This document shows, piece by piece, positions 22,755 through 33,327 of a stretch of 64,000 nucleotides of DNA. The stretch's first letter is position 1. Each line of letters begins with the position of its first letter. The stretch is from Chamaecrista fasciculata (taxonomy: Eukaryota > Streptophyta > Magnoliopsida > Fabales > Fabaceae): contig QANZ01043327.1 in the NCBI GenBank assembly GCA_003254925.1, forward strand, positions 22,848 through 86,847, given 5' to 3'. The notes beneath the pieces were generated by a model. The model did not search any database. It worked only from the letters and a program-made list of their open reading frames with translations, and was not told the DNA's origin. Made by a program: the position numbers and the translations under genes.

Positions 22755-24020
22755 GGCTAAAGTCCTATTTTGGTCCCCCAGTTATGCTCAGTGTTCCAGA
22801 TTGGTCCTCCAGTTATTTTTCGTTCCATATTGGTCCCCCAGTTATGCAAAACTTGACAAAGTTGGTCCCTCTAACAGTTTCCATCCATTTTTCCGTTAAA
22901 AAAAAGACAAAATTGATTTTTAACTCCTAAAAGTTTAAAATTTTTGCATCAAGGACCTTTTTCTTTATAATAGGACCAAAATATAAGAAATAAAAAATAA
23001 CTTGGGGTTTTAGTTTATTTCACACCAAAAAATACTCTCTCTCTCACACACAACGACGATCATGATCAAGACAAAGATGAATCTGCTCATCGGGAAAAAA
23101 AAACGATTAACCAATCAATACAAGATCGAAAAAACAGTCTTCCTCTTCTTTGAATAATCTTCCCCAAATTTATCCAAACACCATTGATGCAAAAAATTCC
23201 CCAGATTCCCTCACACTTAATTACATGTATCCATCCATATACATACACATATAGAATGCACCAAAATTACAAAAGATAAAGTTATTGTACATGTTAGGTT
23301 TCCATCCATGTGCTTCAATTTCACTTGAAAACCTTAACAAAGTAACAACATCACCGTCACTTTGAATAATCTTCCCCAAATTAGCATATTTACAGCAGAA
23401 AAACCCTAATCCAGCCCACAACCAAGTCATCAATGTCCACCCAAACCATTCCACAACCTCCGCAAAATAATTAGGGCAACTCACAATCTCAATAATCCCT
23501 CCTCTCGGAACCACATAACCCTTACCACCAGAAATCGAAATTGAAATCGCAATCGCACCACCACCAGAAAAGGTTGAAATCGAAGATCGAAGAAGATTTC
23601 TCCATCGAATCTTGCGGCAAACCTTTGGATTTCTTGGACGACGCGGAGTCGTCTTCGTCGTCGTCGGCGGTGAAAGATTGGAACGAAGTGAGGGAGTTTG
23701 CGGGAAGCAAGGGTGCGAAGAAAGCAGAGAGAGACACAGTATTTTTTGGTTTGAAATAAATTAAAACACCAAGTTATTTCTTATTTCTTACATTTTGGTC
23801 CTATTATAGAGAAAAAAGGTCCTTAATGCAAAAAATTTTAACTTTTAGGAGTTAAAAATCAATTTTATCTTTTTTTTAACGGAAAAATGGATGGATACTG
23901 TTAGAGGGACCAACTTTGCCAAGTTTTGCATAACTGGGGGACCAATATGGAACGAAAAATAACTGGGGGACCAATCTGGAACACTGAGCATAACTGGGGG
24001 ACCAAAATAGGACTTTAGCC
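22755..24020. mobile_element. Pack-MULE (Mutator-type) carrying host gene fragments
   Basis: Terminal inverted repeats of about 200 bases start GGCTAAAGTCCTATTTTGG. The perfect 9-bp duplication AATATTTTA (22,746-22,754 and 24,021-24,029) is the Mutator signature. The core (about 23,040-23,760) is less AT-rich than the arms and carries a DET2-like fragment (23,377-23,520, minus) beside a GC-rich, open segment (23,560-23,740) that I do not recognise. A 23-base word occurs twice inside (23,148-23,170 and 23,360-23,382), perhaps a capture junction. Confidence 0.88.
23377..23520 (-). pseudogene. DET2-type steroid 5-alpha-reductase fragment captured by Pack-MULE
   Basis: The minus strand encodes 48 residues (VPRGGIIEIVSCPNYFAEVV, then EWFGWTLMTWLWAGLGFF) that match the C-terminal membrane region of plant steroid 5-alpha-reductase, which in DET2 reads as PRGG-x-F-E-x-VSCPNYFGE-x-x-EWLGW. 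The similarity stops abruptly after ANL, where DET2 continues with PRARA. It is one exon-sized fragment with no start codon of its own and no N-terminal domain, so it is a captured copy. Identification is from memory of the family. Confidence 0.8.
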
Positions 24021-24293
24021 AATATTTTATTATATTTTATACATTTTTTTACTATATTTTTAATTAATTTATTTTAATTAACGGATATTGGGTATCAGAT
24101 ATCCTATATATTCGATTTTTGAATTAGGATATCATATCCTATATACATTATTTTAGGGTATTTCGAATATTTAGGGTACTCGTCGGATACCGGATATCGG
24201 ATACGGATAGAATACGGATATTGAAAAGAATGAACAGATACGGATAGTGAAAAAATGAGCGGATACCCACCCATTGTCATCCTTATCTGATGG

Positions 24294-26036
24294 TGATCCT
24301 TGGCTTCCACGATATTTCCTTTTTGCTACTTGGCGTCTTGATGATGATGATCAGTCAAGGCGCAATCTTGGGAGCAAGATCCTTTGGGTTATTTCCCTAA
24401 TTCATATTGGATCCAGATTGATTCTAGATTGATCCCTGATTGATTCCTGATTGAATCTTGATTGACTCCGGTGTGCTTCTCCATTATCTAGGATGCTCCA
24501 CTTCTGAGGCGTCCTCGCTCATGGTCTTCTTGGGCGGTCTCACGCCTTTTAGGCGTCCTTGCCTAACTGAGGCTCTTGAGGGCCAATCATGCATTGTGCC
24601 TAGGGTAACCTCGTCATTTGGGCCACTTAATTATTGGATCTATTATCAGTATCGTGTCTCTTTTTTTTGCACTTTTAATCTCATATCTTTTGTTGAGGTC
24701 TCATTTTGGTCTCGCATCTTTTTTGTTTCACTTTTGTTCCCATATCTTTTGATCAGATTAGAGATTGTCTCATATATTTTGGCTAGGCTGCAAAATTGGT
24801 ATCATATTCATATATTTGTAAAAAGTTTCACATTATGGGACTAACGACAACAATTTTTGCAAAAATAATGGACTAAATCTAAAAAAAAAAAATGGAACCA
24901 AAAATACACTCTCACCAAAATTAAATTTACATATATATATATATATATATATATATCCATGAAAAGAACACTTAGATATTGCATAATCATCTTTTTAAAA
25001 AGTATAAACTTCATTCAAATTTATATATGTCATCACCTCAATAAAGCTTAAAACTATATTAATATATTTATTAGGGTAAAGAAACTTCGTTATCATTGGA
25101 TGAAGCAAAATTAGCGAAGTGTAATCTTTTACTATGTCATCATGTATGATAAGATAGATCATATTTTGCATATAAACTCTTAAAACCAAATTGGAGCCAT
25201 CAAAACTAGGGTAGTCAAAATGTAAGTGGTGCCAAACTATAAGGATTCCAAAGTAGACCATAGCATTAATATGGTCCTTTGTGATTGAGAAGTAATATTA
25301 AACATGCATTATGTAATTATCAAATTTATATATGTATTTGTAACCAAAAAAAATTATAAGCGTATTTTATTACATATAGTTGACCACATTATGTGAAATA
25401 AAAAAAAAGGATTGAAAATATAATTAAACATTAATTCATCCAAATGTTAAAAAAAAATTACAAAAAAAGTTGTATTCTCACACAACTCAATATCGATGAA
25501 AGCATTTAGTACATATCAAACAGCACAAAATGCTTTAAAAATTAACTTACCTTCGCAGATTCCATTATATCTATTAGTAATTTTTTATTAAAAAAACATC
25601 ATAACTAATTTGCCACAAAAAAAGTAATAAATTAATAATTTTAAAAAGTGTTTTAAGGGTACTTTACAAAATTGCTCAATTCACTAAAAATCTCATAATT
25701 TTTTCTGTTTACAGTATTTCTAACGAATCAAACAACTTCAACTCAACTACATGAATAATATTTAAGAAAGTCAATCTTTGTATCAAGTATCCCCTAAAAG
25801 AAAGAGTTATATTAAGGTGTACTAGTTCTATGTTATACACATAATTTTAAAGTTGCAATAATTTGAAATAAATAAATATCGCAATAAAACGCGATTGTAG
25901 AACTAATTTACATGCTGTAAACAAATCTAGTATATTTCACAAAGGGGTAGTAGAAGTATGCAAAAGTCCTAAGACTACAAGTGTATGTATGCAAGGAAGG
26001 AGCTAGTAGCACCTGTTAAAAGTTAAAAATTGGTTT
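24294..26036. other. AT-rich DNA downstream of GINT1
   Basis: Contains the 3' flank of the GINT1 gene. Near 24,640-24,870 a run of related words (CATATCTTTTG and variants) looks like one arm of a decayed MITE. No coding region is seen; 25,300-26,036 is plain AT-rich sequence. Confidence 0.5.
24931..24956. repeat. (AT)13 microsatellite
   Basis: An uninterrupted run of alternating A and T, 26 bases. Confidence 0.95.
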
Positions 26037-27737
26037 CTATAAATCCCAACCATCTTTCCTGCTGTTAAATTCACACTTTGGACCCAAACTTCCATACATG
26101 TCTGAAAACCTCACAAGGCACTGACTTCTCAACTTATAATGCACTTGGGTGTTTCTGCTAATTGCTGCACCAGAAAACTTTGATGTGTCAATTGCCCAAG
26201 CCGGTCTCACGTAGTCGACAGTTCTGCTGGATGATGATGATAACGACGATGAAGATGAACTCGCATTTGCATACAAGTAATTTAAGAGCACATCCTCACA
26301 GTTAAAATACTTGTCCACCAAATCCCTCCCTTGCTTCGCTTCCTCACTCCAGTACCTCTTGAAAGCTACTTGAGAATCAATAAAAGCTGCACCAGTGAGA
26401 ATCATGTTATACCCTTTATGCATTCGAGCAAATTTTTCTGCCCTATATTTTAATGGGCTCCCTGCAATGAGCCGGGGATAGAATCCAACAATCCGATCAG
26501 GGTGTTGACGCCACACATTAAAACCTCTCTCAACATCATCACATGTCATCATAATGTCATCATCAAGCTCGAGTACAGCTCGTGTTTTTATCAATGGATC
26601 AAGCTTAAACCGATTATTAAGCGAGTTTGTTTCCTCTACCCTAATCCTCACTGGTACTGCCGAATCCAGATCACTCAATTTAGGAGGAACTCCCTTGTTC
26701 CACACCACAACGATCTCCCGCACAGAAGAGCATCTTGAGTAATGTTTCACATACATCTTCAAGTTCCAAAGACGAGCATCATAAGTCATAGTCAATAAAG
26801 TGAACTGTGAATACTGTCCTTTCCAGGGGTAAGGTTCTTCTGAACCATTGCCCCCATAAATATTTTTAACCCCTTTGCACATTAATCTTGCCCCAACTGA
26901 AAATATTATAGCAAGAACGAACCTCCTAACAAAAGTGTTATGCTTTATCTTGCCTTGTATTAAAGTCAGGGCTCTATTCAAGCGGCTACAAAACCATATT
27001 ACTCTTGAAGAGAACAAATTTGATCTTTCAAAAGTAGCACTACTCCTTTTCCCTGAACCATGAATGTACCAGCTGAGAGGGATAATGCAGTTCACAAATC
27101 CAAGTATTACACCCATCAGCGCAATGAGAATAGTGGCAAGTGCCATTGAAGTATAGCCAGTAACAAAGCGCCGGACTAGATCCCCAGAAGGGACACGATC
27201 TCCATCCATAACTGCAACCCAACCACCAGATGGCAGCTCTTGCACATCTAGGTGATGATATCGTGCGCCATTCCAAGAATTTCTACCCTTGTCAGGCTCA
27301 ACAAAGTTGAAAGGTACTTCAATTTCTTTATAATCTTCACTGTTAAGAACTTCCATCTTAAAAACACGCACCCGCTTCCCATATGTTTTGCCACAGTCCT
27401 GACCAATACGATAAAGATTCCCATTGTATAAAAATGGCCTGCCTCCATTACGAGCTCCAAAACTCTTATCAATGTTATATATGGGGTTTTTCTTGTGAGG
27501 TTTCCAAGGCCCCAGAGGTGAACTGCTATACCAAATCTCCGCTTGTCCATTTTTCTTGGTGCCAAAACCACTATGATCCGAGGTAAAAAGCCAAAACCTC
27601 CCTTCATAATTAAAGATCAAGGAATCAAGAAGGGCCCTTTCCATGATAATCGTTTCCAATGTCCATTGCAAAGGAAAGTCAAGAGCTCTGTAGATACGAA
27701 GTTCTCCTTTTTCACTGCTCTCAGGCATCATATATAT
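26037..27737 (-). CDS. GINT1: GINT1 exon 4: propeller end, membrane segments and GT64 catalytic domain
   Basis: One 1,701-base exon encodes 566 of 773 residues. It covers the end of the lumenal propeller (RNGGRPF, QDCGKTYGKRV), the loop HHLDVQELPSGGW, two hydrophobic segments and the whole GT64 domain: FTLLTMTYDARL (strand 1), VVVWN, RVEETNSLNNRF, the DDD motif, GFYPRLI, then ILTGAAF and CEDVLLNYL, which in GT64 enzymes shape the acceptor site. It ends with a TAA stop at 26,037-26,039 after a KDGWDL tail. Confidence 0.9.
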   Translation of the reverse strand: MYMMPESSEKGELRIYRALDFPLQWTLETIIMERALLDSLIFNYEGRFWLFTSDHSGFGTKKNGQAEIWYSSSPLGPWKPHKKNPIYNIDKSFGARNGGRPFLYNGNLYRIGQDCGKTYGKRVRVFKMEVLNSEDYKEIEVPFNFVEPDKGRNSWNGARYHHLDVQELPSGGWVAVMDGDRVPSGDLVRRFVTGYTSMALATILIALMGVILGFVNCIIPLSWYIHGSGKRSSATFERSNLFSSRVIWFCSRLNRALTLIQGKIKHNTFVRRFVLAIIFSVGARLMCKGVKNIYGGNGSEEPYPWKGQYSQFTLLTMTYDARLWNLKMYVKHYSRCSSVREIVVVWNKGVPPKLSDLDSAVPVRIRVEETNSLNNRFKLDPLIKTRAVLELDDDIMMTCDDVERGFNVWRQHPDRIVGFYPRLIAGSPLKYRAEKFARMHKGYNMILTGAAFIDSQVAFKRYWSEEAKQGRDLVDKYFNCEDVLLNYLYANASSSSSSLSSSSSRTVDYVRPAWAIDTSKFSGAAISRNTQVHYKLRSQCLVRFSDMYGSLGPKCEFNSRKDGWDL

Positions 27738-30694
27738 CTGGACATGTGAAATAAAGAAAGAGAAATAATTAATCTAATCATTATTTGCATATCTGTTAAT
27801 TGAATGAATGGACAATGTACAAGTTCATTTGCATCATAAGAAAAGAAGCACACAGTTTTTCTTGGGACCATTTTTTTTAGTCATAAACTGAAAGCCTATG
27901 ACTCCAAAATTCAACACTGTTGATCTGGTTGAAACAGTTTTTAAGTAGTTCAAAATCTTCTTTCTGATACAAAGGTAGCTGATAGAAGAGAATTAAAGTC
28001 AATTAGAAGTTGTTATTCCATTTATCTAGCTAGGAAATAATGCTCAAGAAAGAATTCCCATTGTCTTTAAGGATAAGAAATTGAGCTTCTACCTGGCCAA
28101 GATACTCAAAGACATATGGGAAAGAAAGATGCCAATCCTCATTCAAGGCGATGCCCAATTGTTGCCAAGTAGCTCCCTTGTCATTACTTTTAGCAACTCC
28201 AATATTGCCATGAAGTGTGATTGAATTTTTAGTCTCAAAGAACAAGTAAAAAGTATCTCCCTGAACCAAGATGCCATTATACTCCAGCAGAATAACATTA
28301 TTTTTCCACAACAAATAAAGTAAGATTAAAAGAAAAAACAAAGAAAGACAAAACAATTTATGATTTCATTAAACCAACAAAAATTGGAGGAAAAAAAATT
28401 AATTAGATCATGCAACAGCTTCAAAATTTCCCCATTATTGGACCTATTCCTGCAAGTTTTATTGAGATTTGAACATGGGCAACTAATTGGCCCGAAAAAA
28501 AAAAGGGGGCCGACAAGAGTACCACATCTAGTTCTTCCACTAAAACTCCTAACAATTGACCACTATCTTGATACAATTTACGGAATGGATAATGCCTTCA
28601 GTTTAAACATATTTAGAGAAGGATACAAAAGCACAACCACATTTATGATGGAGATAGATATTAGAGAACTCACTTCCCATGCTTTGCTCTAGTATATAAC
28701 TATTATTTGAATTTTGAACACTAAATACATTGAATTTACAGCCTAATTGTAACGGAGTTTAAAATAAACATAGGCTAGTTAGTTGAAAGTTCACGGTCAA
28801 CTAACTGTTCTGGGAATTAGTGAGTAAGGAGTTGTGCCTCAATCCTCAGATGGTCTCTCTACTTAAGGCATAACCAATCCTGATAGTTAGCAGGCCTTGC
28901 CATTCGGATCAAAAGAATTTAATCCTCATTGAGCCAATTGATCAAGAAGACAATATTAATTCTTTTTTTGCTTAACGGCAACTTGGACAGCATGTTCTTC
29001 AGAGTTAAGAAGCTCTGCTTTTCTGCCGTTGTCTAGCTGTAAAATATAGTAAGGAGTACTTCTAGTTGACAGACAAATCTTGCAAACAAGACCATGGATG
29101 TATTTGTTTATATTTCTATACTAATATATATGCCTGAGGTACTTTCTGATGATCGGTATTCTAGAACTATAGTCTATAAAATTAAAATGTTTAATATACA
29201 TTTATATTTATTTTTAATTTTAATTGCTAAATATGTGAAATTTTAAGTTGTTGAATGTGCCCACTCCAATGAAAGGAGAGAAAATAGCATGCAGAACTGT
29301 TTTGGTTATCATGGGCCTCAGGGAATCAAGACTTACGTAAGGAAGAATAGGACGAGCACAAATCTGGTCAGGTCAGCCGGAGTCTTGGCCCAAACATGTA
29401 AGAAAGAAAGAAGAGAAAGGGAGTTGAGCTAGATATACAGACAAGGGATACTGTGGGATATATCAGGGAGTACAAGTAGTTCTTTGCATCGTGGGTTGGG
29501 AAGGAAAATACTAGAAAAGTTTTGGGAGAGTCTAACCTCCTGAAAGGGAGATACTTATGTTTATGTTTTGCTATTGCGTTGTGTTTGCCGTTGTGTTGCC
29601 TCGATCTGTAACTCATCGTCTCTCCTAGTCTTCTTAGAGGGGGATCGGTTATGTTTATATTTGATAATAAGACTACTCACCTCTGATAGGATTCTATCAA
29701 GTTACTAAATAAATATATCAGTTCTATAAAAATATTAAAAAAACCAGGCTCGCTTTTTGAAGTCAGAGAAGGCATATAATAATCTCCAACTCCAGGCCAA
29801 AACTGAAGTCAACAAATTTGTTTCATAAACAAACATTTTAATCAGGAGAGATGATATTGATGTGATATATTATGTTCCACCACGCTGGTTGCATTATTAC
29901 ATCTACTTCTATGCAATTTGAACACTCAATTGACCATAAACACTGACTTGGCCGGCTATATAAAGTTCTGCTAGTCATACATAATGGAAGAACCAAAAAC
30001 ACAAGAACCAACCAACAGTGACAAAAAAGTTGTTACCTGAATAAAAAGAAAAGGGTCAGCTACAAAATTACTTGGAAAACCAGCATCAGAAGACGAAGCA
30101 CACGTCACCACGGGGTTGGCTACTGGCCAAGCAGCACTTTCATCGTTCGACAAATTTGCCTGCGAAGAATTCGAACCGCCATATACAAAGATTAAAACTC
30201 ATCAGTTCATCACGCCCGATGTCAAAAAAATTCAATCGAAATATTCTTCGGAATTGTGCTTACACAAGAATCAACCAAAAACAAAGCTTATCTACGAATC
30301 AAAGGAAAGAGAAACACGTCTACCAATTTCATCCAAAATGAAAAAGAAAAGAGGAAAAACTTACAGCTTCGATGGGTTTCAAAGAGAATGGAGAGTCACC
30401 ATAGAAAACCCCAATTGACCAAGAACCCTCATTATCGTCTTGGCATCCGAAGGAAGAAAGAGCCGTGCGAACAGACGGCGAGAACGTAAGCCAAGCGTAA
30501 AGGGTAGCAATCGATCCGAACAAAACGAGACAGCCAAAGAAGAAAACGAAACCAGAGGAAAATAAGCCCTTGCCATTGTGATGCTGATGATCCAATTTCC
30601 ACCGACATGAGCACTTGACGGTCATGTCACAACAACTACTTCCGTTCGCGCCACCGCCGATTCCGCCACCGCCAGCGACCGTTCCCGAACCCAT
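26037..30694 (-). CDS. GINT1: Glucosamine inositolphosphorylceramide transferase (GT64), GINT1 type, four exons, 773 residues
   Basis: GINT1 adds an N-acetyl-hexosamine to inositolphosphorylceramide in the Golgi, making complex plant sphingolipids. Exons 30365-30694, 30037-30159, 28093-28260 and 26037-27737 are in phase 0 throughout, all GT-AG. Order: Gly-rich cytosolic N-terminus, membrane segment (about 43-71), a lumenal five-bladed-propeller-like region (about 110-390: VADPFLF, GDTFYLFFE, SDHSGFGT), two further hydrophobic segments (about 404-428 and 476-494), then the GT64 domain (about 515-750) with the metal-binding LELDDDIM at 598-603 (DDD 599-601). Arabidopsis GINT1 is about 765 residues, so this looks complete. 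A serine-rich run (about 699-711) interrupts the GT64 domain. The start codon opens the Gly-rich segment and lies just after an in-leader stop. Identification is from recognised family features. Confidence 0.92.
28261..30036. other. GINT1 intron 2
   Basis: A 1,776-base intron. Two patches look like decayed mobile DNA: 28,740-28,960 (repeated GTTAGTTG words) and 29,240-29,690 (short GA-rich leader-like tract, then a T-rich stretch). Neither has ends that can be defined. Confidence 0.4.
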
Positions 30695-31333
30695 TTTTCA
30701 AGATAATCACTCACCGGAGCATTTCGCCGCCCTCTTCGCCGTTAACAACTTAAACCGCCGGGGAATTGCGACGGCGATACAACAAATTAATCACCGCCAT
30801 TTCACCAAGAGGGCTTATCTTCCTTTTTCTCTATAATATGCAAGTTAAGGAATTACGTTCGTGAATTGCAGAATTCAGAGCTCGTTTTTTCTTTTCCAAG
30901 AGATAGTTTCAGAATTCAGAGGCTAACAACATCTGCGATGCGTGTGCTCTATCTCCAAACACCAGAGCCCCTTTTCCTTTTCTTTTCTTTTTTTTGTTTT
31001 CAAGCCAAAGGACTATTTTGGCGTATCATATTTGGGAGTTACTTCGGAGAGATCCAATTTGATATTTTATATATTTTATTTGAGTAAAATGTATTTTTTT
31101 TTGTGGAGTTAGAGAGAAAAAATATAAAATTTATGAAATAAAAATATGTAAACCTATATTTTCTCATTCTCTCTTTTGTATTCTCTCTCATACTCCACAA
31201 AAAATGTAGAGAAAGGAACTCTAGAAGATTCATTTCCATTTTTCTTATTGTATTAAAATGATTAAGAGATGATTATGATGATGATTTGGACTAGTATAGG
31301 TGAGGTGGGACGTTTTAAATTTTAAACTTTAAA
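30695..31333 (-). promoter_or_regulatory. GINT1 5' leader and promoter region
   Basis: The minus-strand leader has two short upstream ORFs: 17 codons including stop (30,750-30,800, reading MAVINLLYRRRNSPAV) and three codons plus stop (30,711-30,722). A TATA-like CATATTATAG lies at 30,831-30,840, only about 30 bases before the first upstream ATG, so inclusion of the longer ORF in the transcript depends on the true start. The rest (30,870-31,333) is AT-rich with a pyrimidine tract at about 30,968-31,000. Confidence 0.5.
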
Positions 31334-31550
31334 GGCTAAAGTCCTATTTTGATTCCTCAATTATGCTCAATGTTTCAAATTGGTCCCTCAGTTATTTTTC
31401 GTTCCATATTGATCACTTAGTTTTCCAAAACTTGGCACAGTTGGTCCCTCAAACGTTTTTCATCCATTTTTTTGTTAAAAAAAAGGGAAAAATAAACTTT
31501 AATCTCCCAAAAGTTTTATTTTTTTTATATTAATGTCCTTTTTCTTTTTA

Positions 31551-32534
31551 GAGTAAAATGCACTTTGGTACCCTGTGATTAGGACCGAATCCACTTTGGT
31601 ACCCTGAGGTTTGCGCCGTTAGCACTTTGGTATCCTGAGGTTATTTTCCATCAAGATTTAACAGAAAATTGTTAGCACTTTTGCAAAAATTACAAAATGC
31701 CCCCAAATAGTTTTAAAATTATCAAAAATGTCACTAGATCATAATATTTGAGGACTAAAATGAAAATTATAACAAAACTTAGGGTCAAAATGTAATTATG
31801 AAAAATATTGAAAAAGAATAAAATTACAGACTAGTCCTAAATCTGAAAACTACAATGCAATTTAGTCCTAGAACTATGTGGTTCGATGGTGAGAAGATAA
31901 ACTTTATAAAATTTTGACAAAAATTACGGAATGCCCCCGAATAGTTTCAAAGTTTACAAAAAAAAGTCCTTAGATCATGATATTTGAGGACTAAAATAAA
32001 AATTACAAAAACTTTTTGGGGTCAAAATGTAATCTTTGAAAATAGAAAAATGAGATAATTACATATCAATCCTAAATCTGGAAAATAAATGCAATTTAGT
32101 CATACCCATATTCAAATACAATTACTTAAATGAAATTTTGAAAGTAAACTTGAATAATTTGAAGAATATTTCCATGAATTAATTTACAAATTAAATAATT
32201 AATATTTAGTTTCACTCCATCAATTCTTTTAGTTTGTTGTGTTTTGATTCATTTTACTACCAATGGGAGAGGACCTAAATGCACAAAAGAAATCTTGTTG
32301 AAGAGTGAAATATGGTTTAAGCAGCAATAGAAACTAACGGATAAAATATAGTTGAAATCGACGGTTAAGATTGAGCCACGTAAGCACTTTTTGTTAAATC
32401 TTGACGGAAAATAACCACAAGGTACCAAAGTGCTAATGGCGCAAACCTCAAGGTACCAAAGTGTCAAATTTTGTCTTTCAGGGTACCAAAGAGGATTCGG
32501 TCCTAACCACAGGGTACCAAAGTGCATTTTACCC
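31551..32534. mobile_element. Mutator-type non-autonomous element (ACTTTGGTACCC family)
   Basis: Inverted ends read GAGTAAAATGCACTTTGGTA and ...TACCAAAGTGCATTTTACCC, and the 9-bp duplication TTCTTTTTA is perfect (31,542-31,550 and 32,535-32,543). It sits in the left arm of the Pack-MULE, so it is younger. Relatives are at 40,490-40,919 and 56,764-57,044. Confidence 0.9.
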
Positions 32535-32724
32535 TTCTTTTTATAATAGGATCAAAATAAATTAAGATTTTATCTAAATTTGTCCCAAAAGCACAATCTC
32601 TCTCTCTCAAACAAACTTTACCAAACAAGCAAGCTCGAAATCTCACTTTAATTAATTTAATGTTCGGTGTTGGTAAAAAATATGGATTGTGAGGATTTGA
32701 AAAATGCAGGCCAACCCTATCCAC

Positions 32725-33327
32725 TATTGTATATTATTATAAAATATTCAACTTTGACGCATGGCTCTTGAATTTGAATTATACACGTTGCAAAATCAAT
32801 AGTTTTTGTTGAATCTTTATTAGCATATCAACGTTACTTTTTTGGCATTTAACATCTTTATTTCATTCAAACGGTTTTAGTATTTAATTTGGTATAACGT
32901 GCAATCAATGATTTTTCCAACGGGTTGGATTGGAAAGTTTAAAGCGTGTATTGATGTATTGTATATATATGAGTGTTTGGAGTTTTTTAAAAAAGGAGAG
33001 AACGGAAAAAACAATACAAAGTGTAAAGTGAGAGCAAAACACTTGTGTCTTTGGGTAGAGAAAAAGTGTGAGAGTAGAGTCATGTCTACTTCTTTGTGTA
33101 GAAGTTGTAGACTAAAAAAAAGCAAGTATTTGGCCGTTGTATCCTGGGGGTGACGCGTCCGTGTACCACTACACCGGGGTTATAGACAAAGTTTCTACCC
33201 GTGGAGGGCGTGAATTACCTTAAAGAGAGCGAGATATCCGTGCCTCGGCCTTATACCACGCGGTTTTTGTTTACTAACTTTTATATCTTAATATTGTGTT
33301 CTCTTATTTTCTCTTGTAGCCCCAACA
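32725..33327 (+). repeat. 5' LTR of Copia element
   Basis: Direct repeat of 36,970-37,572, 603 bp, with a TATA-like GTATATATATG near 32,957 and ending CCCCAACA. Confidence 0.92.

Larger units (their letters stand above)
22558..24285. mobile_element. hAT-type element (outer) holding a Pack-MULE
   Basis: Ends read TAGGGATGGCCAT...and ...TTGTCATCCTTA, with GGATA-rich subterminal repeats (TATCCG/CGGATA) in both arms. The 8-bp duplication TCTGATGG flanks it perfectly (22,550-22,557 and 24,286-24,293). Removing the Mutator element at 22,755-24,020 leaves a hAT MITE of about 450 bp, a relative of the copy at 59,206-59,840. Confidence 0.88.
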
